Assembly (NCBI GenBank): GCA_903889815.1 | Contig: CAISYX010000056.1 | Coordinates: 1-23,880 of the forward strand | DNA from: an uncultured Gammaproteobacteria bacterium | GTDB lineage: Bacteria > Pseudomonadota > Gammaproteobacteria > Pseudomonadales > Pseudohongiellaceae | Length of the DNA: 23,880 nt | Reading direction: 5' to 3' | The notes under the pieces: model-generated | Told to the model about the DNA's origin: nothing | Database searches by the model: none | The model's input: the letters and a program-made list of their open reading frames with translations, nothing else | Shown: piece after piece, positions 1-7,583 of the stretch | How the letters are laid out: every line of letters begins with the position of its first letter | How positions within the stretch are numbered: position 1 is the first letter of the stretch | Program-made: the position numbers and the translations under genes

Positions 1-492
1 CTTCGCCATCTTGTGGGTAACACCGGCAGCGGTGACCTGACGCTCTTCCATCGCTTCCAGCAGCGAGGACTGGGTCTTGGGGGGCGTGCGGTTGATCTCG
101 TCGGCCAGCAGGATGTTGGTGAAGATCGGGCCCTTCACGAACGTGAGCCTGCGCTGGCCGTCCTTCTCTTCCACGATCTCCGATCCCACCACGTCGGCCG
201 GCATCAGGTCGGGCGTGAACTGAATGCGGCTGAACTTGACCTGCAGAATATCGGCAACGGTCTTGATCAGCAGCGTCTTGGCAAGGCCAGGCACTCCGGT
301 CACCAGGCAGTGGCCGCCGGCGAACAGGGCAATCAGCAGCTCATCGATGACGGCTTCCTGACCGACGATGACCTTCTTGATCTCCTTGATGATCTGATCG
401 CGTCCGTCCTGCATCTTCCTGACCAGCGCCAGGTCATCCTGGCTCTCCAGTCCTGCGACGGCGCCCTCTTCGATGTTCTGAATTTCTGACAT
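1..492 (-). CDS. MoxR-family AAA+ ATPase, N-terminal part (cut by window edge)
   Basis: The first 164 residues of a MoxR-type AAA+ ATPase are visible; the rest lies beyond base 1. The Walker A motif GVPGLAKT is at residues 66-73 and Walker B (ILLADE) at about 127-132, followed by NRTPPKTQ and SLLEAMEERQVT, which are typical of MoxR. MoxR ATPases are known as cytoplasmic chaperone-like ATPases that usually act with VWA-domain partners. A VWA protein is encoded upstream in the same operon, so a partnership is inferred. The start at 492 is supported by AGGA at 500-503, seven bases upstream. It is the last visible gene of the operon, 45 bp after the DUF4159 gene. In similar loci a DUF58 gene often follows MoxR, but that would lie outside the window. 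Confidence 0.93.
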   Translation of the reverse strand, partial: MSEIQNIEEGAVAGLESQDDLALVRKMQDGRDQIIKEIKKVIVGQEAVIDELLIALFAGGHCLVTGVPGLAKTLLIKTVADILQVKFSRIQFTPDLMPADVVGSEIVEEKDGQRRLTFVKGPIFTNILLADEINRTPPKTQSSLLEAMEERQVTAAGVTHKMAK

Positions 493-537
493 GAGTAAGT
501 CCTGTTTTTTCGTTGTGGTTCTTGTTTGTTGTTCGTC

Positions 538-1470
538 TCAGTGCGTGAACGCGTATATCAGATAGTTGATGGCGATCTTGTAAGCCTCATTGCTGTAGCG
601 CGTCGGATATGGCTCGAAAAACGTGTGCTCCCAGCCATCGCCAAGATCGGCGTTGTGATTGGCCACGAGCATAACACGGCCGTCATCATCGAGAATGGCA
701 TAGACCGCTGGCGGATAATTCGGATCATCAAGATTGAAGCCTCCGTTGTAATCCCAGGTGACAGCGCGACCTGGCACCTGCACCACTTCCTCCACATCGA
801 AGAAGGTGTGGAACAGCTCGTGGCTGGTATCCAGTTTCACCAGCGCGCGCTCGGGAAACAACTTGGCCATTTCCCTCTGGAAGTCTTCCAGATGCGCATC
901 GCCCCAGAAATCGTCCAGCAGAATGAAGCCACCACGGAACAGGAATTCGCGCATTGCCACGATTTCTTCTGCGGTGAACTCAGGGCCCGTCATGGTCGAG
1001 CCAATCGGCACGCGCTTCATGTTCATGTACAGAAACGTGTGTTCAAACAGCCGTGGATCGGTCAGATCCATGAAATCATAACTCTTGCTGTTGGCGTCGA
1101 TGTTCGTGTAGCGCTGCACGCCGCGCAGGAAGTTGGACTCTGCGTCCGGAAAGTCAGTGTCCCACCAGCCACCCCTGCCACCACCGCCGCCGAAGCCTCC
1201 AAAACCGCCTCCCCCGCCGAATCCGCCTCCACCACCACGCCGGCCGCGACCACCGCCATAATTGGTGTAGCGTCCACGAACCCAGGTGAACTCCGTGGGC
1301 GGCCCGGACTCGGCATCCACTTCCCGCAGAAAGGACTCCGGGTCGATATCCAGTGGCACTGCCCCATTCTGCGCCTGAACGCCAGCGTTCCACAGCAGCG
1401 CTCCGCTTCCTGCCGCTGTCAGCAGCAGGGCGCTTCGCAGTGTTCTGCCGGTTTCACGAATCCAGCGCAT
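538..1470 (-). CDS. Exported DUF4159 domain protein with glycine-rich insert
   Basis: This is a 310-residue protein with an N-terminal signal sequence (residues about 1-34, probable cleavage after VQA). A start of mature protein (FTWVRGRYTNY) is followed by a Gly/Arg/Phe-rich low-complexity stretch at about 72-101. The rest, from the DTDFPDAESNFLRGVQRYT region to the end, looks like DUF4159, including a GGFILLDDFWG segment and a C-terminal NEAYKIAINYLIYAFTH. The function of DUF4159 is not established; the domain recurs next to MoxR and VWA genes. GGAG at 1479-1482 precedes the start by eight bases. The gene lies 30 bp after the TPR-peptidase gene and 45 bp before moxR, so co-transcription is likely. 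A periplasmic location is inferred from the signal sequence. Confidence 0.85.
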   Translation of the reverse strand: MRWIRETGRTLRSALLLTAAGSGALLWNAGVQAQNGAVPLDIDPESFLREVDAESGPPTEFTWVRGRYTNYGGGRGRRGGGGGFGGGGGFGGFGGGGGRGGWWDTDFPDAESNFLRGVQRYTNIDANSKSYDFMDLTDPRLFEHTFLYMNMKRVPIGSTMTGPEFTAEEIVAMREFLFRGGFILLDDFWGDAHLEDFQREMAKLFPERALVKLDTSHELFHTFFDVEEVVQVPGRAVTWDYNGGFNLDDPNYPPAVYAILDDDGRVMLVANHNADLGDGWEHTFFEPYPTRYSNEAYKIAINYLIYAFTH

Positions 1471-1500
1471 TGACTCTTCTCCACGGGGCTGGCCATCGGC

Positions 1501-4224
1501 TCAGGGGGCTGCATCCACCGCTTGCAGCAACACTTCCTGGGCCCTGGAATAACTGGGTGCAATCTCGAGCGCAGTGAGGATATTGCGCTTCGCGTCAGCC
1601 GGCTGGCCATTGCTCAGATAGGCCTCTGCCAGATCCGTGCGAGCCTCCACAGGGTCGTTCACATCCAGGTCCACTAACACTTCCAGTTCCCGCACAGCCA
1701 TCTGGGGATCATTCAGACGGCGCGCGATCTCGGCGCCAATCTGGTGAACATCCAGTCGATAGGGGCTGATGGCCAGTGCACGGTCCATGTAGTAGCGGGA
1801 AAGCGCCAGATCGCCACTCTCCAGCGCCGCCGCCGCCAGCAGCACCGTGGAGTCGTAGTCGTGCTGCTGGTTCTCCAGCATCACCTTGAGCTGTTCCAGA
1901 CGCGCTGCCTGATCACCCTGACGTTCATGGATCTGCGAGAGCACGAGCGCAGGGCTGGGATAGCCGGAGTAATCGGGGAGAATGTCTTGAGCAATCTGCA
2001 AGTGCACCTTGGCCTCGTCGAAACTCTCCTCCTTGAACAACACGATGCCCAGCTGCAGGTGGGCCTGGAAGTCGCGGGGCTGGTCCTGCACACGCTGGCG
2101 CATGTGCTGCTTCAGCGAGGCGTTGTTGTAGAGCTCCGCCATCACGGCGCTGGAGTTCTCGCGCTGCCCGTGGCCGTGCGCTTCCCCTTCATCGGCGGCG
2201 TCTTCAGTGTGCACATAGACATTGATCTCCTGCACGCGGCGGTCCACCCAGCTGCGGAAGCCCGCATCGAAGGTATCGATGGAAGTGCCGAATACCGTCT
2301 CGAACATCTCCGACTCTTCCTTGATGAACGCGTACTGTTTGACGAGCTCGATCAGCTTGTCGAAGCCATGTTCCTGGGCGATATAGTCCACCACCAGATA
2401 GGACTGGAAGTACGCAAAACCCAGATCTTCGTTGGTGTTTGCCCCGGTAAAGCCTGCATTGAGATTGGCTACCGGCAGCAACTTGTCCTGCTGGGCCGCG
2501 CGCACCAGCTCCATGCCATGACGGCGTCCCCACTCAGGACGTGCCTCGCGCTCTTCCCACACCGAGATGCCCTCGGACAGCCAGCGCGGCATGCGGTTGT
2601 TGGTCATCTGCAGCGTAAAGACGTGCACCAGCTCGTGCCAGAGAATCTCCTGCCAGTTGGCATCCAGTGTCTGCGGCGAAATCAGAGTGACCATCCTGCC
2701 GAAGCAGATACCCACCAGCGGTCCGATATCAGGCAAGCCAACGGATCGCACGGCGAAATCATCCGTGCGCTCGAAGACTTCGACCAGCACCGGCGCTTCG
2801 GGCTCGAACCCGTATTTGGCTGTCAGCGTGGCCCAGCTCTCCTCGAGCAGAGGCGCCATGTAGGGCCACAGCACCCGGGCGTCGCGCTGACTCATGCGCA
2901 CTTCGAAGTGCTCGGTGGTGAGAGTGGCATACTCCTCCAGCGTGTCGAACACCTTCAGCATGTTGGACGTCATGACATTGAAAGGGTCATTGTCGAAGGC
3001 CAGCTCAAGCGCGACCCGCCCCTCTTCATCCTGACCCAGACGGATCAGGTTGGTGCCCAGCAGCGTGTGGCCCTGCCAGTAATTCGGATCTGCCGCCACG
3101 GCCTGCCGGGCGTAACCCACCGCCTCGGTGAAGCGGTAGGCATTGCCGAAGGCGTCTGCCATATCGCCATAGAAACGGGCATTGCCAGGACTGAAACCGG
3201 CCACCTGTGCCTCGAGGCGGGCGTACTCGTCATATTCTTCATGCAGCGCTGCCTGGGACGCCAGGATGCTAAGGGACTTCAGCGACTCCGCGTTCACCTC
3301 CAGCGCGCGGTCCACGTATTCCATGGCTTCTTCGGCGCGATCGTTCATGACCAGCAGCGTCGCCATGGTCTCCAGCGCGGCAACATCGTTCGGGTTGACC
3401 TCCAGCGCAAAGGCAATGGAACGCTCGCCACCACTGATCTTGGCCTGCCCCACCAGTGCGGGGGTATAGCGGCGATTGATCTCAAGCGCCGCGTTGTAGG
3501 ATTTCTCGGCATCCACGACGTTGAATTTTTCCATGAACAGATCGCCCCACAGAACCTGGGCTTCCAGGTTCTCGGGCTCCAGCCGCACCGCTTCGGCAAA
3601 CAGGCTGTTGGCATCGTGGAAACGGTCGAGCAGCCAGCTGGCGACGGCCACCATGGCGATCTCTTCCGCCTCGAAGACGGCGCCAGTGTCATAGCGACCG
3701 ATGGCGGCGTTAAGCGGGCCCAGTGCCTCGTCGCGGCGTCCGGTGTACTGCAGCAGACTGCCGTATTGCACCAGAGCGCGTACTGGCGGAGTCGTGTTGC
3801 CAGTGACCACGGCTTCCAGAATTTCCAGCGCTTCGGCGGACTGTCCGGTCGCGCGCTTGAGTTCTGCCAGCTGCGTGCTCAGTCGTGCTGACGCCGCATA
3901 ATCGGAGATGGCGTCTTCAAGCACCTCGATGGCCTGGGCGTACTCCCCGGTCTGCGCCAGAGCCTGACTCAGCCCCAGCAGCCCGGCTTCTTCTTCGAAA
4001 CCGTCCACCCGTTGAAACAGATCGATTGCCGCCAGGTAGGAGCCTGCCTGCAGCAGTTCTTCGGCGCGCTCCAGTGCCGGTTCCAGCTGGACGACAGGGT
4101 CCTGGGCAGTGGCCGGCAGGGTGAAGAAAACCCCCTGCAACAGCAGGCACAGCGTGAGTGGACGCAGGGCGAATCGCGCCAGCGCAGGCGTGCGGGTCAT
4201 TTTGCGGAGATTATTGGAGTTCAT
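1501..4224 (-). CDS. Exported TPR protein with HExxH (peptidase MA-like) metallopeptidase domain
   Basis: This 907-residue protein has a signal sequence (hydrophobic core LTLCLLLQGVFFTLPATAQ, about residues 27-41). Degenerate TPR helices cover about 45-400, a gluzincin-type metallopeptidase domain about 420-680, and a second TPR block about 720-900. The zinc site is visible as HELVH at 530-534, with the third ligand probably Glu551 in WLSEGISVWEE. All key residues are intact, so an active zinc peptidase is plausible, but the substrate is unknown. AGGA at 4232-4235, seven bases before the ATG at 4224, fixes the start. The gene therefore overlaps the end of the preceding pseudo-caspase gene by 14 bp, which suggests translational coupling. 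A later ATG at 4200 would shorten the signal sequence and lacks this spacing. A His/Glu-rich patch lies near residue 685. Location is inferred to be periplasmic. Confidence 0.85.
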   Translation of the reverse strand: MNSNNLRKMTRTPALARFALRPLTLCLLLQGVFFTLPATAQDPVVQLEPALERAEELLQAGSYLAAIDLFQRVDGFEEEAGLLGLSQALAQTGEYAQAIEVLEDAISDYAASARLSTQLAELKRATGQSAEALEILEAVVTGNTTPPVRALVQYGSLLQYTGRRDEALGPLNAAIGRYDTGAVFEAEEIAMVAVASWLLDRFHDANSLFAEAVRLEPENLEAQVLWGDLFMEKFNVVDAEKSYNAALEINRRYTPALVGQAKISGGERSIAFALEVNPNDVAALETMATLLVMNDRAEEAMEYVDRALEVNAESLKSLSILASQAALHEEYDEYARLEAQVAGFSPGNARFYGDMADAFGNAYRFTEAVGYARQAVAADPNYWQGHTLLGTNLIRLGQDEEGRVALELAFDNDPFNVMTSNMLKVFDTLEEYATLTTEHFEVRMSQRDARVLWPYMAPLLEESWATLTAKYGFEPEAPVLVEVFERTDDFAVRSVGLPDIGPLVGICFGRMVTLISPQTLDANWQEILWHELVHVFTLQMTNNRMPRWLSEGISVWEEREARPEWGRRHGMELVRAAQQDKLLPVANLNAGFTGANTNEDLGFAYFQSYLVVDYIAQEHGFDKLIELVKQYAFIKEESEMFETVFGTSIDTFDAGFRSWVDRRVQEINVYVHTEDAADEGEAHGHGQRENSSAVMAELYNNASLKQHMRQRVQDQPRDFQAHLQLGIVLFKEESFDEAKVHLQIAQDILPDYSGYPSPALVLSQIHERQGDQAARLEQLKVMLENQQHDYDSTVLLAAAALESGDLALSRYYMDRALAISPYRLDVHQIGAEIARRLNDPQMAVRELEVLVDLDVNDPVEARTDLAEAYLSNGQPADAKRNILTALEIAPSYSRAQEVLLQAVDAAP

Positions 4225-5275
4225 TGTACCGTCCTGTTTTTCTTGCCAGATCGATCAACAGAGTTTCCATCCTGGTCCAGTATTCCTCTTCCAGATAATT
4301 GGCTTTCTGGCCGCGCAGCAGGAATACCGCGCGCTCCAGGTCCTGCATCTCGGCCAGCAGGCTGCGTGCCTCGGGCGAGGTTTTCTGCGGCCCGGCACTG
4401 TGATTGTCGAAATAGGCGATCTCGGCCAGGCCACCGTCGCCGGTGCCCGCGGCGGGCTCGAGGCTGAAATTGCCATCCCCGTTGTCGTCAATGACGGCGC
4501 GCTCGGTGGGCAGGCGCCCCTGTTCGGAGTACCAGCCCAGAACGCTCTGGCTGGCGAAGGTCCAGGCTTCGAGCACGGACAGGCGACCATTCTTGTCCCG
4601 GTCGCCCTGGCGATTGTCCAGTGCATCGATCAGATAGCGGGCGAACATCGGATCATAGCGTTCGGCACGGGTGCGGGTGGCCGAGAGGATGACACGGCCT
4701 GGCGCTGCCAGGGCCGCCGAGAATTCGAAACTGCCGCTGGTGGTGTTGATGACGACGATGTCCTGCTGATTCAGCGGCGCCAGCAGCTCGGCGAATTCCT
4801 GCCCGGTGATGTCCGGCCCGACGATATTGAACTTGGCAGCAGCATCCGATGCAGAGCCATGACCGACCAGGAACACCGTCAGCTGGTCGCCCGCCGCCAG
4901 TGTCTGCTGAAGGCCGGTGAACGCGGCAGCGATGTCTTCCCGGCGCGAACTGCCGTCGATGCGCTCATTCTGGCTGGCGGCACTGCCATCATCGAGGAGC
5001 ATGGTGATGGTGTCGGCGCTGTAGCCATAGTCCCGGGCCAGCACATCGTGCAAAGAATTGGACCACTGCGAGAAACGCTCGCGGATCTCGTCCGACGCCG
5101 CGGCGCCGGTGATGATCAGCGCATGGCGCCCGGACTCCGGACCGCCGCGGAAATAGGCATCCTCCTGGTCGTCTGTCTGTGCGGAGGCCAGCGCGGCGGC
5201 ACCGGCGGCACACACCCAGAGGGCTGTGCGCAACATGGTCAGGAAACTCGTACGGCTCTTGTGCTTGCGGTTCAT
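4211..5275 (-). CDS. Exported caspase-like (clan CD) protein, probably catalytically dead, with EF-hand-like loop
   Basis: This 354-residue protein has a signal sequence (about residues 11-32, cleavage near ASA). It has a caspase/legumain-like core: HALIITG strand at 51-57, LTVFLVGHGS with the expected catalytic His139, and VVINTTSGSF at 174-183 where clan CD peptidases carry the catalytic Cys. Aligned on SGSF, the Cys position is Thr, and the following APGRVILSATR is typical of the fold. DRDKNGRLSVLE (225-236) matches a 12-residue calcium-binding EF-hand loop, and DDNGDGNFS (263-271) is a second, less complete one. A C-terminal helix-rich part ends at RYNELQ. The start at 5275 is chosen because its ATGA overlaps the stop of the VWA gene. 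An in-frame ATG at 5314 would add 13 residues before the signal sequence. I infer a calcium-responsive or scaffolding role rather than proteolysis. Confidence 0.75.
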   Translation of the reverse strand: MNRKHKSRTSFLTMLRTALWVCAAGAAALASAQTDDQEDAYFRGGPESGRHALIITGAAASDEIRERFSQWSNSLHDVLARDYGYSADTITMLLDDGSAASQNERIDGSSRREDIAAAFTGLQQTLAAGDQLTVFLVGHGSASDAAAKFNIVGPDITGQEFAELLAPLNQQDIVVINTTSGSFEFSAALAAPGRVILSATRTRAERYDPMFARYLIDALDNRQGDRDKNGRLSVLEAWTFASQSVLGWYSEQGRLPTERAVIDDNGDGNFSLEPAAGTGDGGLAEIAYFDNHSAGPQKTSPEARSLLAEMQDLERAVFLLRGQKANYLEEEYWTRMETLLIDLARKTGRYNELQ

Positions 5276-7581
5276 GACAACCCCTTGAAGCGGCGTGCGA
5301 TCCAGTCCGCGCAAAGCAGCAGGATCAGCAGAATCAACAGCAATGGTGTATCCCAGAGGTCTTCCTGCACTTCCACGGAATAGGCATTGGGCGTGTAGTT
5401 GATGTCATTGACCAGTGATGAGGTCTGCCCGACGTTGTAGTAGCGCCCGGCGCTGACTTCGGCGATACGCTCCAGCAGCGCTGTGTCGCGGCCCGCCGAA
5501 GTGAACTCGCGCAGAGAGGGTGTCACCACGAAAGCGGTCATGCGCTCAGTATCACTGCGATCCGCTTCGCCGGCCGCACTGGCCACATCCACCAGCAAAT
5601 CAAAGACGCCTTCGCTCTGCACCTCGAAACTGGCACGGTACACTCCGTCACGATCAATGTCCCACTCCATGGCGGCATCCAGCAGCTCGCCTTCCGGGCC
5701 GGTCAGGTGGACCCACACAGACGCGTTGTTGTCGGGCTGAAAATTGATGTCTCGCACCGTGGCGGTCACTTCCACGGTATCTCCCACATGGTAGAACTCA
5801 CGGTCAAATTCAATAGTCACGCGCTCGAGCGCAGACACTGACAGCCAGCGCAGCAGTTGGCGCCACACCCGCTCATGGGACTGATCCACTGCCGGCAGCA
5901 TCATCTGCCAGCGCCAGGTACTGGCACTGGTGACCGCCATGCTGCGACCGCTGCCATAACGCTGCATGGCGATGATGGGCAACAGCTGATTCTGGAATTG
6001 CAATACGTTGTGCTCCATCAGCACGGAGGCGCCAGGCTTGGCCCGACCGGTCACATAGGCTCCCTGAAGATCGGGCATCAGGCTCCACAGTCGCAGGTTC
6101 TCGGCATCGTCGCTGTGCAGGCGCAACAGTTCGGAGAACTCACCCTCTGTTGTCAGCTTCGGTGTGAATATCTCGCCGGTCAGGTGCGAGCCGCGGGTAA
6201 TGCCGCCCTGCAGGTTCTCGGGCAGCAGGGTCGAAGGCACCAGGGTCACGGGCAGGATGTCGGTCAGCACCGTGTCCACGAATTCGTCCTGCAGCATGCC
6301 CGCCACCAGCAGCCCGCCGCCGCGCTCGGCCACGAAGTCCTGCAGCATGGTGAGCTGTTCGTCGCTGAAGAAGTCCTTGTCGATGTCGCCCAGAATGACA
6401 GCTTCGTACTGATAGAGTTCCTCGCGGGTTTCCGGAAAACCGCCACTGAGCTCCAGCGGCGTTTCGATGCCCTGCCGGTAGAACTTGCCCGGACCGGTCT
6501 GCAGATACGTGGCCAGGCGCAAAGAAGTGTCACCCTCCACGGCGCGGCGGATGAACTTGTACTCGTTGCGAGGATGACCGTCGACATACAGGACATCCAG
6601 CGCCGGGCGCTCGGAGTTGTCGACCAGGAAGCTGTAATGATTGTTCTGCAGGACGATCTCGCCTTCCTGCTCAGCGACTTGCAACGTATAGACGATCGCC
6701 TCGCGGCGCTCGGGCATCAGTTCGATGTTGACGCGGCGCGTGGAATTGTCGTCACCCAGCACCACCTGCTGGGAGGACACGACTGTCTCGCCGTCGAGGA
6801 CTGACACTTCCACCGGCTGGTTCGCATAGCCCTGGTTGCTGAGGGCGATGTCAACATTGAAGACCGAGCCTTCCAGCACGGTCTTGGCAGCCACCACATC
6901 AACGATGCCGACATCCCGCGGGATGTTCTCCTGGCCGACACCCACAGTGAAGACGGGAATCTCGCGGGCCCCGAAACTCTGGGCACGGGGCACGGGGTCT
7001 GTCCCTTCATTGTCAGCGCCGTCGGAGATCAGCAGGACACCGCCCAAGGCCAGGCCGCTGAGCTGTTCGTCCACGTACTGCAAGGCCTGGTCCAGCGACG
7101 ACGCCGTGCCGGCAGCGGTCAGCCCGCCGGGCTCGGAGACCCGCTGGGTGCTCTTGTCAAAGCGGAAGGTGCGCACCTGGAAGGACTCGCCCAGAGGGGC
7201 CACGATGCCCGCGCCGCCATAGAGAAGATCACTGACCGCAGCAGCCCGCGTTTGTGAGCCTGCGAGATCAGGAATGGACATGCTCTGGGAATCATCGACC
7301 AGGATGGCCAGATAGGTTTCCTGGGGCACCACCTGTTCAGTGGTCACCACCGGGCGCAGCAGACAGACGAACAATAGAATCAACACCAGGGAGCGCAGCG
7401 TGATCAGCGAGGTTTTCCACGCCGGACTGAGCGAGCGCGTGGTCTTGCGGTAGGACCACCACACCACGCCCACCAGCCCGGCGACGATGAGCAGCGCCAG
7501 CCACAGGCTGACGCCATACGCGAAGGTGAAGCGACCCTGCGCTATGGCATCCAGATAATGTTGATCGAGAAGATAATTCAT
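5272..7581 (-). CDS. VWA-domain membrane protein with glutamine-amidotransferase-like domain
   Basis: This 769-residue protein has two N-terminal membrane helices (about 23-42 and 58-77). A von Willebrand factor A domain follows, with the metal-ion-dependent adhesion motif DDSQSMS at 96-102. Then come an Ig-like segment, a GATase1-like domain from about 325 to 480 (LYVDGHPRNEYKFIRRA, ILGDIDKDFF, ERGGGLLVAGM), a second beta-rich region and a C-terminal membrane helix at about 742-760. No catalytic Cys-His pair for amidotransferase activity is obvious. The architecture matches large VWA proteins found beside MoxR, DUF4159 and DUF4175 genes. VWA domains typically serve as metal-dependent docking partners of MoxR ATPases. 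The gene starts 2 bp after the DUF4175 stop without a clear Shine-Dalgarno, suggesting coupling, and its TGA overlaps the next ATG. Confidence 0.87.
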   Translation of the reverse strand: MNYLLDQHYLDAIAQGRFTFAYGVSLWLALLIVAGLVGVVWWSYRKTTRSLSPAWKTSLITLRSLVLILLFVCLLRPVVTTEQVVPQETYLAILVDDSQSMSIPDLAGSQTRAAAVSDLLYGGAGIVAPLGESFQVRTFRFDKSTQRVSEPGGLTAAGTASSLDQALQYVDEQLSGLALGGVLLISDGADNEGTDPVPRAQSFGAREIPVFTVGVGQENIPRDVGIVDVVAAKTVLEGSVFNVDIALSNQGYANQPVEVSVLDGETVVSSQQVVLGDDNSTRRVNIELMPERREAIVYTLQVAEQEGEIVLQNNHYSFLVDNSERPALDVLYVDGHPRNEYKFIRRAVEGDTSLRLATYLQTGPGKFYRQGIETPLELSGGFPETREELYQYEAVILGDIDKDFFSDEQLTMLQDFVAERGGGLLVAGMLQDEFVDTVLTDILPVTLVPSTLLPENLQGGITRGSHLTGEIFTPKLTTEGEFSELLRLHSDDAENLRLWSLMPDLQGAYVTGRAKPGASVLMEHNVLQFQNQLLPIIAMQRYGSGRSMAVTSASTWRWQMMLPAVDQSHERVWRQLLRWLSVSALERVTIEFDREFYHVGDTVEVTATVRDINFQPDNNASVWVHLTGPEGELLDAAMEWDIDRDGVYRASFEVQSEGVFDLLVDVASAAGEADRSDTERMTAFVVTPSLREFTSAGRDTALLERIAEVSAGRYYNVGQTSSLVNDINYTPNAYSVEVQEDLWDTPLLLILLILLLCADWIARRFKGLS

Positions 7582-7583
7582 CG

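Noticed and set aside
526..1473. Plus-strand open frame opposite the DUF4159 gene
   Set aside because: The minus strand matches DUF4159 with a signal sequence and operon spacing. The antisense product has no family resemblance.
1744..3891. A 715-codon open frame on the plus strand opposite the TPR-metallopeptidase gene
   Set aside because: The minus strand encodes a signal sequence, TPR helices and an intact zinc site. The antisense frame shows no domain or ribosome binding site.
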